A stretch of 64,000 nt of DNA, taken from assembly GCA_050084985.1 (NCBI GenBank), contig JBITNC010000001.1, forward strand, positions 186,744,001 to 186,808,000. The letters are read 5' to 3'. How positions within the stretch are numbered: position 1 is the first letter of the stretch; every line of letters starts with the position of its first letter. Made by a program: the position numbers and the translations under genes. Source of the DNA: Nageia nagi. Lineage: Eukaryota > Pinophyta. This document shows positions 33,745 through 45,400 of the stretch, piece by piece. The notes under the pieces were generated by a model, which made no database searches, was not told the origin of the DNA, and saw only the letters and a list, made by a program, of their open reading frames with translations.

Positions 33745-34871
33745 CACTACTACATTTTAGTGATTTTGCATCATACCATGCCTCATAAAATTGCATTTTG
33801 ATGTCATGATGCGAGATGCATCATTATTTGGCATCTCTACATCAATCTATATAAAAGCAATTTTTTTATGCATTAGTTGATGCATTGGTTGATGCATGGA
33901 TTGATGCACTGGTTGACACCTAGTTTGACATATTATTTGATGCATTGGTTGACATATTTTAGTGTGTAAAACAATGCATCAAGTGATACATGGAATAAAA
34001 AAAAAGGCATGGATCATGCACATAGATCATAGTATGATTCATTATCGATTGTTGATGCATTCCCTTGATCGATGGTGGATTTTTAATGGCAAGTATAATT
34101 CCATTTATGAGTAAATAAAAGAGCTTTCCCTTTATAAGAGTATTTCTAGGTTTGCATTTTTAGTGATATAGGCCTACAAGAGTTGAAGATATGTTGAATA
34201 CCATAGATAGTAGTGTGTATATGTATTTTGTAGTAAGCAAAATGTGCATTGCATGCTTTACCCATCCACAAAGTTTGGTGGATGCCCATGATATTTTTGA
34301 TTGTATGTTCAAATGATACATATTCTCATGGAATATGATAATTTCAGGTTACCAAAGATATGGTTTTCCTCAAAAGTCATTGAAACTATTTCATCAAATA
34401 TAATAAACACGAATAGTAATCCAACCAAATGAATTCACCTTTCCCAGCATCCTCAAAGCATGCACCAAATTAAGAGATTTGCAAATGGGTTTATACATAC
34501 ATCAAAGACTCTTTAAAATAAAAAATTTATTGAATGTTATATTTGTGAGTACCCTATTAGATATATATGCAAAATACAAAAGAGTAGAGAATATAGATGA
34601 ATTATTTGACAACATGCATGATTGACACCCTCATTCCTATATTTTTGAGGCTATAAATGATGGTTTATATGTCATGTATATCATTAATTATTTTATGCTT
34701 AGAATTTGATATATGATGTAAGGAATGATGTTATACTTGATCCTATAAATGATGCTTTTTTTGATAGTAATCTTAATGTCAATTGATCCATCATGATTTT
34801 TGTAATTTAAAAAAAAAAATTGTGGATTGATGCTTCATGTGATGCAAAACTGCTTTAATGTAGTAGAGGTG
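33745..34871. mobile_element. CACTA-like non-autonomous DNA transposon
   Basis: The left end CACTACTACATTTTAGTG, running to TTTTGCATCAT, is mirrored at the right end (34839-34871, reverse complement CACCTCTACTACATTAAAG, then CAGTTTTGCATCAC). Subterminal regions hold many copies of TGATGCA in both orientations (33860-33990, 34030-34060, 34828-34850), a habit of CACTA (En/Spm) elements. It splits a tandem satellite. I see no transposase. The two termini differ by a small indel, so exact ends and the 3-bp target duplication are not certain. A Mutator-like or unclassified TIR element is possible. Confidence 0.6.
34191..34625 (+). pseudogene. PPR gene fragment carried inside the DNA transposon
   Basis: One frame of 145 codons reads through three stops with clear PPR (PLS-type) repeats: SLVDAHDIFDCMFK, then YIFSWNMIISGYQRYGFPQK, SLKLFHQI, QPNEFTFPSILKACTKLRDL, GLYIHQRLFK, FVSTLLDIYAKYKRVENIDE, LFDNMHD. 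These match the DA..(I/V)FD.M, (F/V)SWN.MI.GY, P(N/D)..TF.S.L.AC and (L/V).DMYAK consensus of plant PPR proteins, which bind organelle RNA. The stops (TGA at 34314, TAA-TAA at 34401-34406) fit CGA and CAA codons after C-to-T change. It is far shorter than a whole PPR gene and lies between the transposon ends, so I infer gene capture. Confidence 0.85.
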
Positions 34872-35440
34872 GGAAATTAATATCACAATTTTTTTATTTG
34901 ATAAAATGCATTACAAATAAATAGTTTCATCAATGGAAATCATTTCCAAGTATGCAAGTAATAATTATAGCAAGTAACCCATCAAACTAAACCAACAAAT
35001 AGAATATGTAGGTATTGAACTAGATGATGTAATTTTGATTTTTTTAAAAAAAAAACTAGTAAATATATATGAAAAATATGGGGTCATTAAGATAATAAAT
35101 ATTTAACAAGATGCATTTTTAACAAATAATTTTATGACCTACAATTATTGTAGGGTATCCAAGGAATGGTTGTAGTAAGGAAACCATCAAATAATTTGAA
35201 TATATAGAATATGTGTGCAATAATATTGTTGATGCAATTAAAATAACAACCTTTATAATTATGTATTAAAAATGTAGGAGCATTAAGATGATAAATATTT
35301 AACAAGATGTGTTATAAATAAATAATTTCATGGACTACAATGATAGCAGAATATGTAAGAAATGGTTGTAACAAGGAAGCCATCAAACTATTCAATTAAA
35401 TAAAATATATGGCATTAATATAGATAATGTTATATATTTT
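34872..35440. repeat. Degenerate tandem satellite, right part
   Basis: Three further units of the satellite at 32990-33744, with anchors near 35020, 35228 and 35420 (spacing about 190-210 bp). Removing the 1.13-kb insertion restores a spacing of about 200 bp between units on either side, which supports insertion into a pre-existing array. Confidence 0.75.
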
Positions 35441-36730
35441 AATTTATTATCTACATGTAGCCATTCATGTATACTAAAATAGGGCTATAAATACTTCAAA
35501 TCCATGAATGATTATTATCTTATTGTATCTACAATAGAACTTGATACATGTATGGTTGACCTTATTTGTAGTATTATGTATGTAAATGAAATAATAGACT
35601 AAATAACATGCCAATAAAATGAAATGTTGTAGTATGTACTTGTTTGCATAGTTCATATATAATTCATGAACCCTAACCTAAATGAATTGTAAGTGGTGTT
35701 GATCCTAATGAATTCATTATTTCTTAACATCCTTCTCACTTGTGTCAACTCAACTCTCTACAAGAGGTCTTTTTCTCCAATTTTTTATTATTTTTTTATT
35801 TTCACTCAAATTTTGTTATGAAAAACTTCTTCTCACACATGAGGGAATGAAATTTACAAGCATATTTTAATTTTATACATGAATGTTTGAGTTCCATTAA
35901 GATATATCTAAAAGTTTATTTATATTTTTTATGATAGAATTTTTAATGGTTTTCAACCAACATAAAATCACTTTTGGTGTAGTGCATTATCATAGAATAT
36001 TGATGAGTATGAATGCTACAAAAATAGCATTCAAATAATTTTCCCAAATATTAAATTCATGTTATGTAAAAATTGATGTAATACCCACCTAGTATAATGT
36101 TATCATTGCAACTAAAAAATCAATGAAAATGGTTTATGCAATTTCAGTATAACATATAAATATTTCTTTCCCATATATAATAATGTATCTAAGGTAGTAT
36201 CACTCAATAGGAGTTTCAACTATGTAATAGAAATTCAACTCTAAGTTTATGTTATGTGAACATACAATGAAACTAGCACCTTAAACTAAAATATTATATA
36301 GTGAATACATAAAAAAGATATATGAACTTAAAAATGATCAAAATTCAAATATTATACTCAAATACCAATCAATTTAACCATAGATGATAAATTCTAAATA
36401 AATTAGAGTTATAACTTAGCTATGTACTCAAGTCAAATAAAAATTTGAGCACTTACTTTACAAAGGAATGTGTCTATTATTACAACAAAAGGATCTTTTT
36501 GACTTATTACAACACAATGAGTAAATTCTAATAGATTTTATAATACAATTTTTAATTTATGGTTTCTAAATTAGATTACATAATAATACAAGGAACAAAT
36601 AAGGTATAGAAATATGCATAATATACTGGTATCAATATTTTAAACCTATGGTGTATATGCTACATGTAGTGAACTAAACTTTGTTGATATAATTTGATTC
36701 CTCTTTCAAATAGCTCCCATACTAGCCCAC
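35441..36730. other. Unrecognised AT-rich sequence
   Basis: No domain, long frame or terminal repeat found. Confidence 0.5.
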
Positions 36731-36735
36731 CATGG
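36731..36735. repeat. Left target-site duplication of the non-coding element
   Basis: CATGG precedes the 5' LTR; CATGT follows the 3' LTR at 51883-51887. Four of five bases match, acceptable for an element whose LTRs differ by about 9%. Confidence 0.6.
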
Positions 36736-37375
36736 TGTTGGAAATATAATGTAATTTGAAAATGGCTATTTACATTGTATTTTGTATTAACATGGATTAA
36801 TCCAACTTAAGTTAATAGGTGGATTATATATGTCAGTAATTTGTGGAACCCCACATAATATTATAATGGGGATTTGTCCACATAGGCATGTAGGCCCATG
36901 GTGTAAGTGTCCACATGTAATGTACACATGAAATATGTAAGAAAATCATATGATTAGGTGGAGCACCCATGTAAAGAGTGGCCTACCCACTCAAGTATAA
37001 TAATTCTTAATGTAAACTCATGGTTAGTTAACCATAGGTGTTAAAGTTTACTAACCACCTAGGGTTAACTTAGAGTCCTATAAAAGGACCCCATGAGTAG
37101 GAGAATTTACACACTTGGATACTTGAAGTTTAGAAGTTATTTATATTATTAGAGGTGTTAGAGTTTGTAAAAGAGTTAGTATTTTCCATTGTAAATATCC
37201 ATGGAGATATATAGAGATTTCTAAGTGAAGTGGATGTACTCCCTTCATTGGAGGAACCACTATATATCATGTCAATTTAGTGAGATTGAATCTTTGATCT
37301 TAGTTAGATTTATGTTGCTAGATTTCATAGAGAACCATAAGAGATCTTGGTTTATGGAAGCTTCAATTTCCATCA
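36736..37375 (+). mobile_element. 5' LTR of the LARD-like element
   Basis: It runs from TGTTGGAAATATAATG to AATTTCCATCA, followed at once by the primer site. TATAAAAG at 37079-37086. The R/U5 motif GTGGATGTACTCCC, then TTGGAGGAACCAC, lies at 37230-37260. Confidence 0.88.
37079..37086 (+). promoter_or_regulatory. TATA box, LARD-like 5' LTR
   Basis: TATAAAAG about 345 bp into the LTR, conserved in the 3' LTR at 51583-51590 within an almost unchanged stretch (AAAAGGACCCCATGAGTAG), so it is probably the transcription start region. Confidence 0.6.
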
Positions 37376-37376
37376 G

Positions 37377-37389
37377 TGGTATCAAAGCC
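37377..37389 (+). other. Primer-binding site, LARD-like element
   Basis: TGGTATCAAAGCC, a tRNA-iMet type site, one base after the LTR end CA. Confidence 0.85.
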
Positions 37390-38114
37390 TCCTTATGGTG
37401 ATCTCCTTCAAATTTATACTTGGTGATCTTGAGGTAACTCTCCTCAAATTCAAAAGTATACCTATTCCCTAATCTTGTTTTTATTTTTTTTGAAACTAAG
37501 CTATATCTACTACATTTCTTATATGAAAATTATTTATATATCTAATCTTTAATGTTACTATTGAGACCTTCAATTTGAGGTTAAGCATTAGATCTATTAT
37601 TTTCTTTGTTAGAACTAGTTAATCTCTCTAGATTTATTATGATAAATACTAACAATATTTTAGATTTGTTAGTTATATTTGTTTGTAAAATTTTGCAATT
37701 AGTTTATTATTTTTGCACAATTTTATATAATAAAAAGAGAGATTATTTCTTTACTTTAGATTTTTAACTATGCTAAAAATTTGTTTATAAAGTTGCAATT
37801 ATTTTTTTCATTTTTTTTAATTATTATAGTGCAAATTGAAATATACATGTTATGTTGGATATTTCATTATTGCAAAATAACAAAAAATATAATTATTGAT
37901 TTTTTTAATTAATTTTTTTTTTCAAAAAAAAAATTTTTACTCTTGCAATTTTTTTAGCAATAAAAATGTGATAATATAAAAAAAAACTATTTTTTTACAA
38001 GTTTTTATATATTAAAAAACATACAAAATTTGTTGTATATTTTGTATTTTTATATACAAATTTTTTTTTCTATATTAAATAAAAAAATAATAAATAAAAA
38101 AAATTATCTATAGG
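37390..38114. other. Very AT-rich leader with homopolymer runs
   Basis: Runs of A and T up to about 10 bases dominate 37840-38110. No coding. It sits between the primer site and a GC-richer minisatellite, an abrupt change of composition. Confidence 0.6.
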
Positions 38115-38490
38115 GAGCATGTCACCCTAATAAGGTTGTGCTTTCCCCAAAGAAAATGCCAATCTTTGAAGGGAGGCATTGACCCCCATCAGGGTCACGT
38201 TCTCCTAAAGAGAGGCACATGTCCTAAGAGAGCATATCCCCCAAATAGGATCACTCTCTTCCCAAGGGAGGTGCAAATCCTTGTGAGAAGGTGCTTATCA
38301 CCCCAGCAAGGCTACGCACTGCCAAGGGAGACATGTGTCCTATGGGGAGGTGGTAACCCCAACATGGTCGCACACTCCCAAGGAATGCATGTGTCCTTAT
38401 GGGGAGATGTAACCCCAACAAGGCTATGCACTCCCAAGGAGGTGCATGTCCTTGAGGGGACTTGACCACTCCAACAAGGCCACCATAAAA
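38115..38490. repeat. GC-rich minisatellite of about 57-bp period, 6-7 copies
   Basis: Units contain GGTGCATGTCCTTATGGGGA, then TAACCCCAACAAGG, then CTATGCACTCCCAAGGA, repeating about every 56-60 bp with decay towards the left. It is the most GC-rich part of the window and explains the open frames seen there on both strands, which I do not regard as genes. Confidence 0.8.
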
Positions 38491-41195
38491 CCTCTATAGA
38501 GGCACCCAGGGCCATGTTCCCTTTTGCAACTCTACCTGAAATTTTTTTTGCTTCATTGCTTCCCCTTCTTCCCTTCTTTAAGCTCTCCTTTGCTAACAAA
38601 AATGTAAACCCTCATGTTTTTAAAATAATTAAGGGTATTATTAAATAAAGTGAGGGAATGCTTTCGCTTTAATGAAGACTATTTTTTTAGTTTTTGAAAG
38701 TTAATTATGGGTATTTTTTAACATTAGTGAGAGTAATGGAGGTGGAGATTTTTTTCGTGATGTGAATAATTTGTTTACACATACTCTCATATATTTATTA
38801 AATATTTGTCAAACATACATTTATTATCCCTTCTCAGGTCTTTATCAAACTTTATAAAGGCTACCCAACTATCTTGGTGGTCAATATGTTTGTTGTGGGG
38901 CATTCAATTTTTTTTGGTAGTTATTAAACCTCAATTATTTTATCTTTTTAAACAAAGGGGGAGGCATATTACTTTTGCACATGAGTTACAAATTATTTAA
39001 AGGGGAAGTATCCTAAAAGAGAAATTTGATGAATGTAGGTGTTATTACGTTCACAATTCCTTTTACAAAATAATAAATATTTTCAAGTATGAACATAATT
39101 TAGCTTAATTCAAAGAAATCAAATTTTTTGGTTAAATTTACCATTTTTTACAATGAAAAATTTTCTTGCAAAATTGTATGCCTTATGATTTATTTGAGTA
39201 CATTATCAAAGGCATATATTATTTTGAAAAACCAATAATTTGCAAACATGTTTTATGCACACTATGAAACTTTTTAATGCAATTTTTCTTATGTCATTTT
39301 TTCATGAAAAGGAAAAAAAAAATTAAATATGAACACTATTTATGCATGAACATGCATAGTATTTAAATTGAAATTTGTGTAAATTTTCAATTCAAATAAG
39401 GTACCTATCCATGAAATGCTATTTTTAATGGATATACTAGTGTTTGATATGCATTACACATTTATTAATTTGCATCAAGCTAAAATAGGGGATTTAAGGG
39501 TATCATACCACAAGAAAAATAGTGTATTTTTTTAAGCTTGAATCTCTTCTAGAATGCCTACTTTAATCCCTCTATAAAAATGAATGAGGGATTTTTTTAT
39601 GAATTTTACTATCCATAATTTTTTTTTAAATATTTTGAGAGATGCTCTTATGTAAAATTTATTGCACCAAAATTAGTGTGGGTTCCACTTATTGTGGCCC
39701 ATTGCTTTGTGTAGGTTCCACTTATCATCACTCATCACCTATATTCCTCATCCAACTTGAGGAGTAGCTTCTTAATAAAGCTACACATGAAACTAAAAAG
39801 AAAAACCTATTTATTTATGCTTCTTACCTTTAGTCTAGTGCATGTGGGATTTATTTTTTCACATCACTATTCATAGTAATAGTTTCAGCAAGTCATAAGG
39901 CCCATAAGAAAAAGACATTTATGGCTAATACATGTATGGATGTTAACTTATTGAAATTGATAAATTTCTATTTGTTCAACACTTTTGGAAGGCCACACTT
40001 TTCCTCATAATGTATTTTTTCCACCATATTATTTTTTGAAAAATCATGCCTATTCATTACCTTTTATCCCACATGCATTATGTAATTGTATTTCCATCAC
40101 TTTAATTCAATCTTGTTTCCTTCTAAATCACATGGGTACAATCTCATTGTAATCCTACCCTTAAGAGCAACTTCATTCGGTGCTCATACTCTTGTTTTAT
40201 GTGCATAGAATACATAGAACAAGTTTTTACTAGTATAACATTTATTTTTTGCACATTTCTTAATGACTTTTTTTTCATATGTTCTTTTATTAGAACAAAG
40301 AAAAATGGGGTAGTTGCATTAATTAACTATATTGTGTTTAAAATTGATTATGCTTAAATTGAATATTTCTTATTATACTTAGTTATTTGCACTATCATTA
40401 CAATGTTGTAGTTGGTTAATTACATAAAACTTGTTATGGATATGCATCATGATCACTATTCCTTAATTGCAAATTAAACATTTTTTATATATTGCATATA
40501 TATGTCTTATGTGCATCAAAATATGAATTAATTATTATGTATTTCTACACATTTGTTGATATGTATATTTTTGAACTTCCAAAACCTAATTCTGTCATGC
40601 ACATCATTTCAAGTAACATGCTTATGTAAGCTTTCTTAAAACTTATCTATCCTTGTTAATTATGCACAAGTAGAGTTTGTAAACTCTCAACATTAGAAAT
40701 GTTTTGCAATCTTGGATAAAAAATTACCCTCAAATTTTTTTGTGCACCTTAATATACTTGTTGGAGTGCAAATTTTTTAAACTTTTCTCGCAAGTTTTAC
40801 TAAGGATTTTAATAATGCAAATAAGTTTTTCTTTTAAAAGAAAGTTTACAAGTATCATTGGAAAATGTACATTCCTCTTTACATTTGTAGAGCATTGTAT
40901 TATGCTACACTTATTGATCAAGTTACTCTTAAAGAGGAGTATAAAATGCAAGTTTCTTTAATACTTTCATAATGAAAGTTTATCCATCTTAATGGATTTT
41001 GACATATTTTTACATTTGCCACACCTTCCATGGTGGAAGTTAAATCCATGATGATCGATTGATTGCACATTGTTGGAAGTGAAAAATGTTCACCCTTTTT
41101 CCAACATTTAATCTTTGATAAAAATTGCATCTTTTTTGGATGAATGCTATCTTTTTTCATCATATACATCTTAACTAGTAGCATGGTTAAGATGA
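38491..41195. other. Non-coding internal region of the LARD-like element
   Basis: AT-rich, no retroelement domain and no frame over about 101 codons on either strand. The longer frames at 40704-41223 overlap on opposite strands and show no family features. Confidence 0.55.
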
Positions 41196-41545
41196 ACTCT
41201 TGACTCACTCTTAGTAAAGTCAAGCTTATTTATTATGGCATATTGATTCACTCTTGGTAAATTTAAGCTTACTTGTTGTTTCATATTGACTTACACTTGG
41301 TAAATTCAAATTTATTTGTTATGGCATATTGACTCACTCTTGGTAAAGTCAAGCTTATTTATTGTGGCATTTTAACTCACTCTTGGTAAAGTCAAGCTTA
41401 TTTATTGTGGCATATTGACTCACTCTTGGTAAATTGAAGATTATTTTTTATGGCATCTTAACTCACTCTTGGTAATATCAAGCTTATTTACTATGGCATC
41501 TTGACTCACTCTTGGAAAATTCAAGTTTATTTGTGATAGCTTATG
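41196..41545. repeat. 43-bp minisatellite, about 8 copies
   Basis: Units such as AAGCTTATTTATTGTGGCAT followed by ATTGACTCACTCTTGGTAAA repeat every 43 bp with substitutions. The array lies in the internal region of the LARD-like element, about 400 bp from the copia insertion site. Confidence 0.85.
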
Positions 41546-41941
41546 GCCTTGTACATCTTAATGTGGTAGTTAAAATGGCATTTTATGGCAAATAATTTTG
41601 CCTTCAAATCTTGACATTATGATTTGGTCAAGTAAGCATTTTTGTGATTTAATATTGAATTGATGTGGATTGTAAATCTTGACTTGATAATATTAATGGC
41701 TTGTGAATCTTGACTTGGTGAATGGTCAAGTTACGACTTGACTACAAATGTGATAGTGCAGACTATCCTACAAAAGGTTAGCATGAAGACCATGGAAAAT
41801 AGTCATATCCATGATAATGGAATATGAGTCACATATCTATTCAATTATCTTAGTTGATTTTAAAGTAAAGGTGATTAAAATAAAACAAAGGAACTTATAA
41901 GATTAGAAATATTTAAATCATCAATTGAAAATAAGAATGTC
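41546..41941. other. Non-coding tail after the 43-bp repeat
   Basis: It still contains loose echoes of the repeat vocabulary (CTTGACTTGGT phrases near 41680-41740). Nothing else seen. Confidence 0.4.
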
Positions 41942-41946
41942 AAAGC
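41942..41946. repeat. Left target-site duplication of the nested copia
   Basis: AAAGC, matched exactly by AAAGC at 48803-48807 on the other side of the element. Confidence 0.85.
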
Positions 41947-42454
41947 TGAAGGAGTTGCAATATAACATAAATAACTCTAAACTACCAAGATCACATGAAG
42001 GTTGTAAATTCACATCTATTTAACTTACAAAAAAGATAATATCATAGTGTAACTCAATATGTAAAGTGGTTCCTCCAACTAGGAGTACATCCACTAACTA
42101 GATCTTTACTTCAATCACAAATACAACTCTCTTACAATCCTCCTAATCTCAACTTCTACACTTCTATCCTATAGCATAACTTTACTTCACAATTTTTGGT
42201 GTATAATCACAAAGATGGAGCCTTCTATTTATAGGCCATAATCCCTCTTTGGATCACCCTTTTATTCAATGTATAAAAGCATGACATGCACATCCTTTTA
42301 CCTAAGGAGCATGCTCATGACATAGAGTGTAGGACAAGTTACATTAACATATTGACTTAAATACTTAAAGTATCAAATGATACCCTTAAGTATTAGTGAA
42401 TTTACATAAAAGATTTAATGCAACCTTTACAATAATGCATTATACATTCCAACA
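41947..42454 (-). mobile_element. 3' LTR of the nested copia
   Basis: In minus sense, TGTTGGAATGTATAATG to AACTCCTTCA, 508 bp. The TATA (minus-strand TATAAATAG) is at 42225-42233 and the conserved R/U5 motif at 42066-42094 (reverse of GTGGATGTACTCC, then TTGGAGGAACCAC). Confidence 0.9.
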
Positions 42455-42463
42455 CACCCCTTG
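42455..42463 (-). other. Polypurine tract of the nested copia
   Basis: The minus strand reads CAAGGGGTG directly before TGTTGGAATG. Confidence 0.7.
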
Positions 42464-42719
42464 AATGCAATATTGGGATAAAATGAGTAAGAGAGAAGAA
42501 CAAGAGCAAGTAAGAGAGTTATACTCCAAATGGATACAACAGAGATGAGAACTTTTTACATATTTGTAAAGTAAAAAATATCTAGTTTGAGACTCACTAC
42601 TTTGTAAAGGCAATGTTTAGCTTGGATATAGTCAAATAGAAAAGATAATCAATTAATTACCTATAAGCTATAGCATTAGCTAACTAAGATTTGGAACTTA
42701 GAGAAATAGTGATTCTAGG

Positions 42720-43560
42720 AGAGACTTAAATTGCAACATATGTGCTCTCCTCCATTTCAAATTTATATAATATGTCTAATATATACTTAGATTAACTAAG
42801 GTAAATACAAATTTATATTGATACACTTGCATTTCAAGATAGTAGTGCAAGAGACGAAGATCAATCATTTCAAATAGTGCCTTAAGTTTTGCTATGCATT
42901 CTTGAATGATTTCATCATTGTTCCCAGTAATCAAAAAATCATCCATTTAAAGGAGAATCAATACCATGTCTTTTTTTTAATTGAGTACATATAGGTCAAA
43001 GTCAAAAAAACACTTGTAGAATCCAATGTATGCAAAGTACTCTAAAATCTTTTTGTACTAGGCTCTAGGTGCTTGCTTAAGTCCATACAAAGACTTCTTT
43101 AGCTTGTAGAAAAAATACTCTTCACCTTTCATAATAAATCCTTCTAGTTGATTTATAAATATTTTCACATCTAATTTGCCATTTAGAAATGCACTCTTGA
43201 CATCAAGTTGAAAAACATTCCATTCTTAAGCTATAGAAAGAGCAAGGATAACTCTCTTAGTAGGCATATTTACCCCAAGAGCAAAGGTTTTCTCATAATC
43301 TATATTGTATTTTTGAGCAAAAACTTTAGCTACTCACCTTGCCTTATATTTCTCAATATCTCCAACTGAATTGAACTTGACCTTGTAGATCGACTTATTG
43401 TTAATCACATTCTTATTATTAATAAGGAAGCAAGTTCTAAGTTTTATTTTTCATAAGCATCTCATAATCCACTTTCATGGCTTCCATCCAGCACTCATGC
43501 TTAGAAGATTCCTTGAAGGTTTAGGGCTCATGGTTTTTGTCAATATTAGCAACTAAATAT
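42720..43560 (-). pseudogene. Copia reverse transcriptase, RNase H mostly lost
   Basis: Reading leftwards: [53 protein letters not shown] then stop then MDDFLITGNNDEII (the YxDD block with Tyr replaced by TAA), FEMIDLRLLHYYLEMQV. These are copia RT blocks in order. After YLEMQV the match fades, and no DSD, TTEAEY or HI..RYH blocks of RNase H are visible before the PPT, so most of that domain has been deleted or erased. Confidence 0.85.
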
Positions 43561-43746
43561 TTGTTCAAGGTCATGCTCCTTGTTACCCTTTGTGTTGGAG
43601 AATTTTGTTCCTAAGTTTACATATCTACATCAATATCCAACTAGCTAGGAGCAACTAAAGAGTCCTCTAGATCATTAATACCCTCATTATAAGTAGATTC
43701 TTCAAGAAGTTCATTAAACTTTACATCCTTCAAAATGAACATTGCT

Positions 43747-44450
43747 TTATAGGTTAAAGACTAGATCTTGTACTTTATGTTGACTATCATAACCCACAAA
43801 GATGCATTTTTCAACTCTTTTGTCCAACTTCTTCCTTTTCTTAGAAACAATGTAAGAGAATGCTTCACAACCAAACACCCTAAGGTGAGAAATGTTAGTT
43901 TTTCTTCCTAACCATGCCTCAAAAGGAGTTTTACTTTGAACAACTTTTGTAGGACACCTATTCAAGGTGTAAATAGTAGTGCTCATAGCTTCATCCTATA
44001 ATAATTTAAGAATATTACCCAACATGCATCTAGCCATTTCCATAATTATTCTATTTTTTCTTTTAGCAACATCATTCTACTGAGGAGTGTATGGAATCAT
44101 AAACTACCTCTTTATTTCATACTTAGAATAATATTCATTGAACTCATTGTTTTTATATTCTTCCCCATTATCTAATCTCAACATCTTGATTTTAAGGTTA
44201 ATCTAATTCTCAATAAAGGCTTTAAAAATCTTAAAACTCTCAAAGGTTTGATCCTTGTGCTCAAGTAGACACCTAAAGGTCATCCTACTAAAGTCATCAA
44301 TAAAGGTTAAGATGTAAGATGCTCCTCCATACAACTTAGTCTAAAATGGACCTAACAAATTTGAATGCAAAAGTTGAAGAGTTTTAGATGCTCTTGTTGC
44401 CTTATCTTTTTCAAACTTTTGTTTATGCATCTTGCTAACAATACACTTCT
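43747..44450 (-). pseudogene. Copia integrase, catalytically dead
   Basis: Blocks in order: CIVSKMHKQKFEKDKA, LQLLHSNLLGPF, LYGGASYILTFIDDFSRMTF, MLRLDNGEEYKNNEFNEYY, MIPYTPQ then stop then NDVAKRKNRIIMEMARC, STTIYTLNRCPTKVVQSKTP and LRVFGCEAFSYI. The first catalytic Asp (normally HSDL.GP) is Asn, and the Glu of VAERKNR is Lys; the middle Asp is kept. Both changes are G-to-A on the coding strand. Several CAG/CAA positions are TAG/TAA. It would have inserted element cDNA. Confidence 0.88.
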
Positions 44451-44456
44451 CATAAG

Positions 44457-44800
44457 CTATTCATATTTCATGACTTGAATACTCTTGTGGTTAAGGTGCA
44501 CTAAATGATGGTGCCAAAGACTACTTTTAAAACACATACTAGAAGCAAGACACATCTTTGATGGAACTTGATCCATAATGTAGAGGTTATCTTTCATTGA
44601 TCTTTTAACCAAAGTGACAAATCCTTTCTTAATGCACCAGGATTGAGATTCAAACTCAAAAGAGTACTCTTTTCTAGAAACATGGATCATGGATAGAAAG
44701 TTCATCTTTAACTCAAGAACAAATTGAATATTATTAATAACATTATTATGAATCAACACACTCCTAATTCTTTGAAATTAAAGGGTGGAGATATCACCTA
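44457..44800 (-). pseudogene. Copia pre-integrase region
   Basis: A 100-codon open frame includes FVLELKMNFLSMIHVSRKEY, SWCIKKGFVTLVKRSMKDNL and SLWHHHLVHLNHKSIQVM. The last is the start of the zinc-binding region, normally LWH.RLGH...., with Gly replaced by Val. It sits immediately upstream of the integrase core. Confidence 0.75.
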
Positions 44801-45059
44801 TCACAATTGCATCTTATACTTGTGAAATTTCTCAAACTTTTCTTTTACAAAGCATAGGTGATCAGTGCAAGTAGATTCAACAATCCAATTAGATGATGAA
44901 GAGTGAATCATGGATAAGAGTTTCCTCATGCTTTAATAGGAGTCTATAAAGGTTCTTAATGGAGAATAATTCTTCATCATCAAGCCTTATTTCCATAACT
45001 GTTACAAAGTTTCTAAACTTTGAAAAATGATGAAGGCCATGAATTCATTATTGATTCAA

Positions 45060-45400
45060 TTGCACCCATAAGCAATAAGTTTTTAGGTCAATGATTTTGT
45101 TCAAGTATATAGTCACATTTTCATCTTTCCTTTGATGAGATTGAAGTAACTTTTGAAGAATGGTAAACCTTCTTAAAAGGTTTGAACCATGGTAGATTTG
45201 CTTAAGCTTATCCTATGCTTCCTTTACTGAGGTTGAGCACATCATCTAAAACTGCATGGTAAATCATGAAGGTTGAAAACTCATTCTTTGTATTGTAAAC
45301 CTCTATCACCTTCTCAACTATAAGAGGTATAAGGTTTTCAATCATTATTTGCCAAAGCTTCCTTACTTACAATTCAGCTCTCATCCATGGTTCCCAAATT
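45060..45400 (-). pseudogene. Copia gag remnant
   Basis: Reading leftwards: KLWQIMIENLIPLIVEKVIE, VYNTKNEFSTFMIYHAV, then VLNLSKGSIG and KVTSISSKER. It is coding-like and correctly placed for gag or the gag-protease junction, but I cannot point to a zinc knuckle. Confidence 0.4.

Noticed and set aside
38136-38599. Overlapping open frames of 72-109 codons on both strands
   Set aside because: They lie in the 57-bp tandem repeat, whose GC-rich units keep frames open on both strands. The peptides just repeat the unit, and there is no independent evidence of a gene.
40704-41223. Frames of 73-101 codons on both strands
   Set aside because: They overlap each other on opposite strands, have no domain, and lie in the non-coding region of the LARD-like element.
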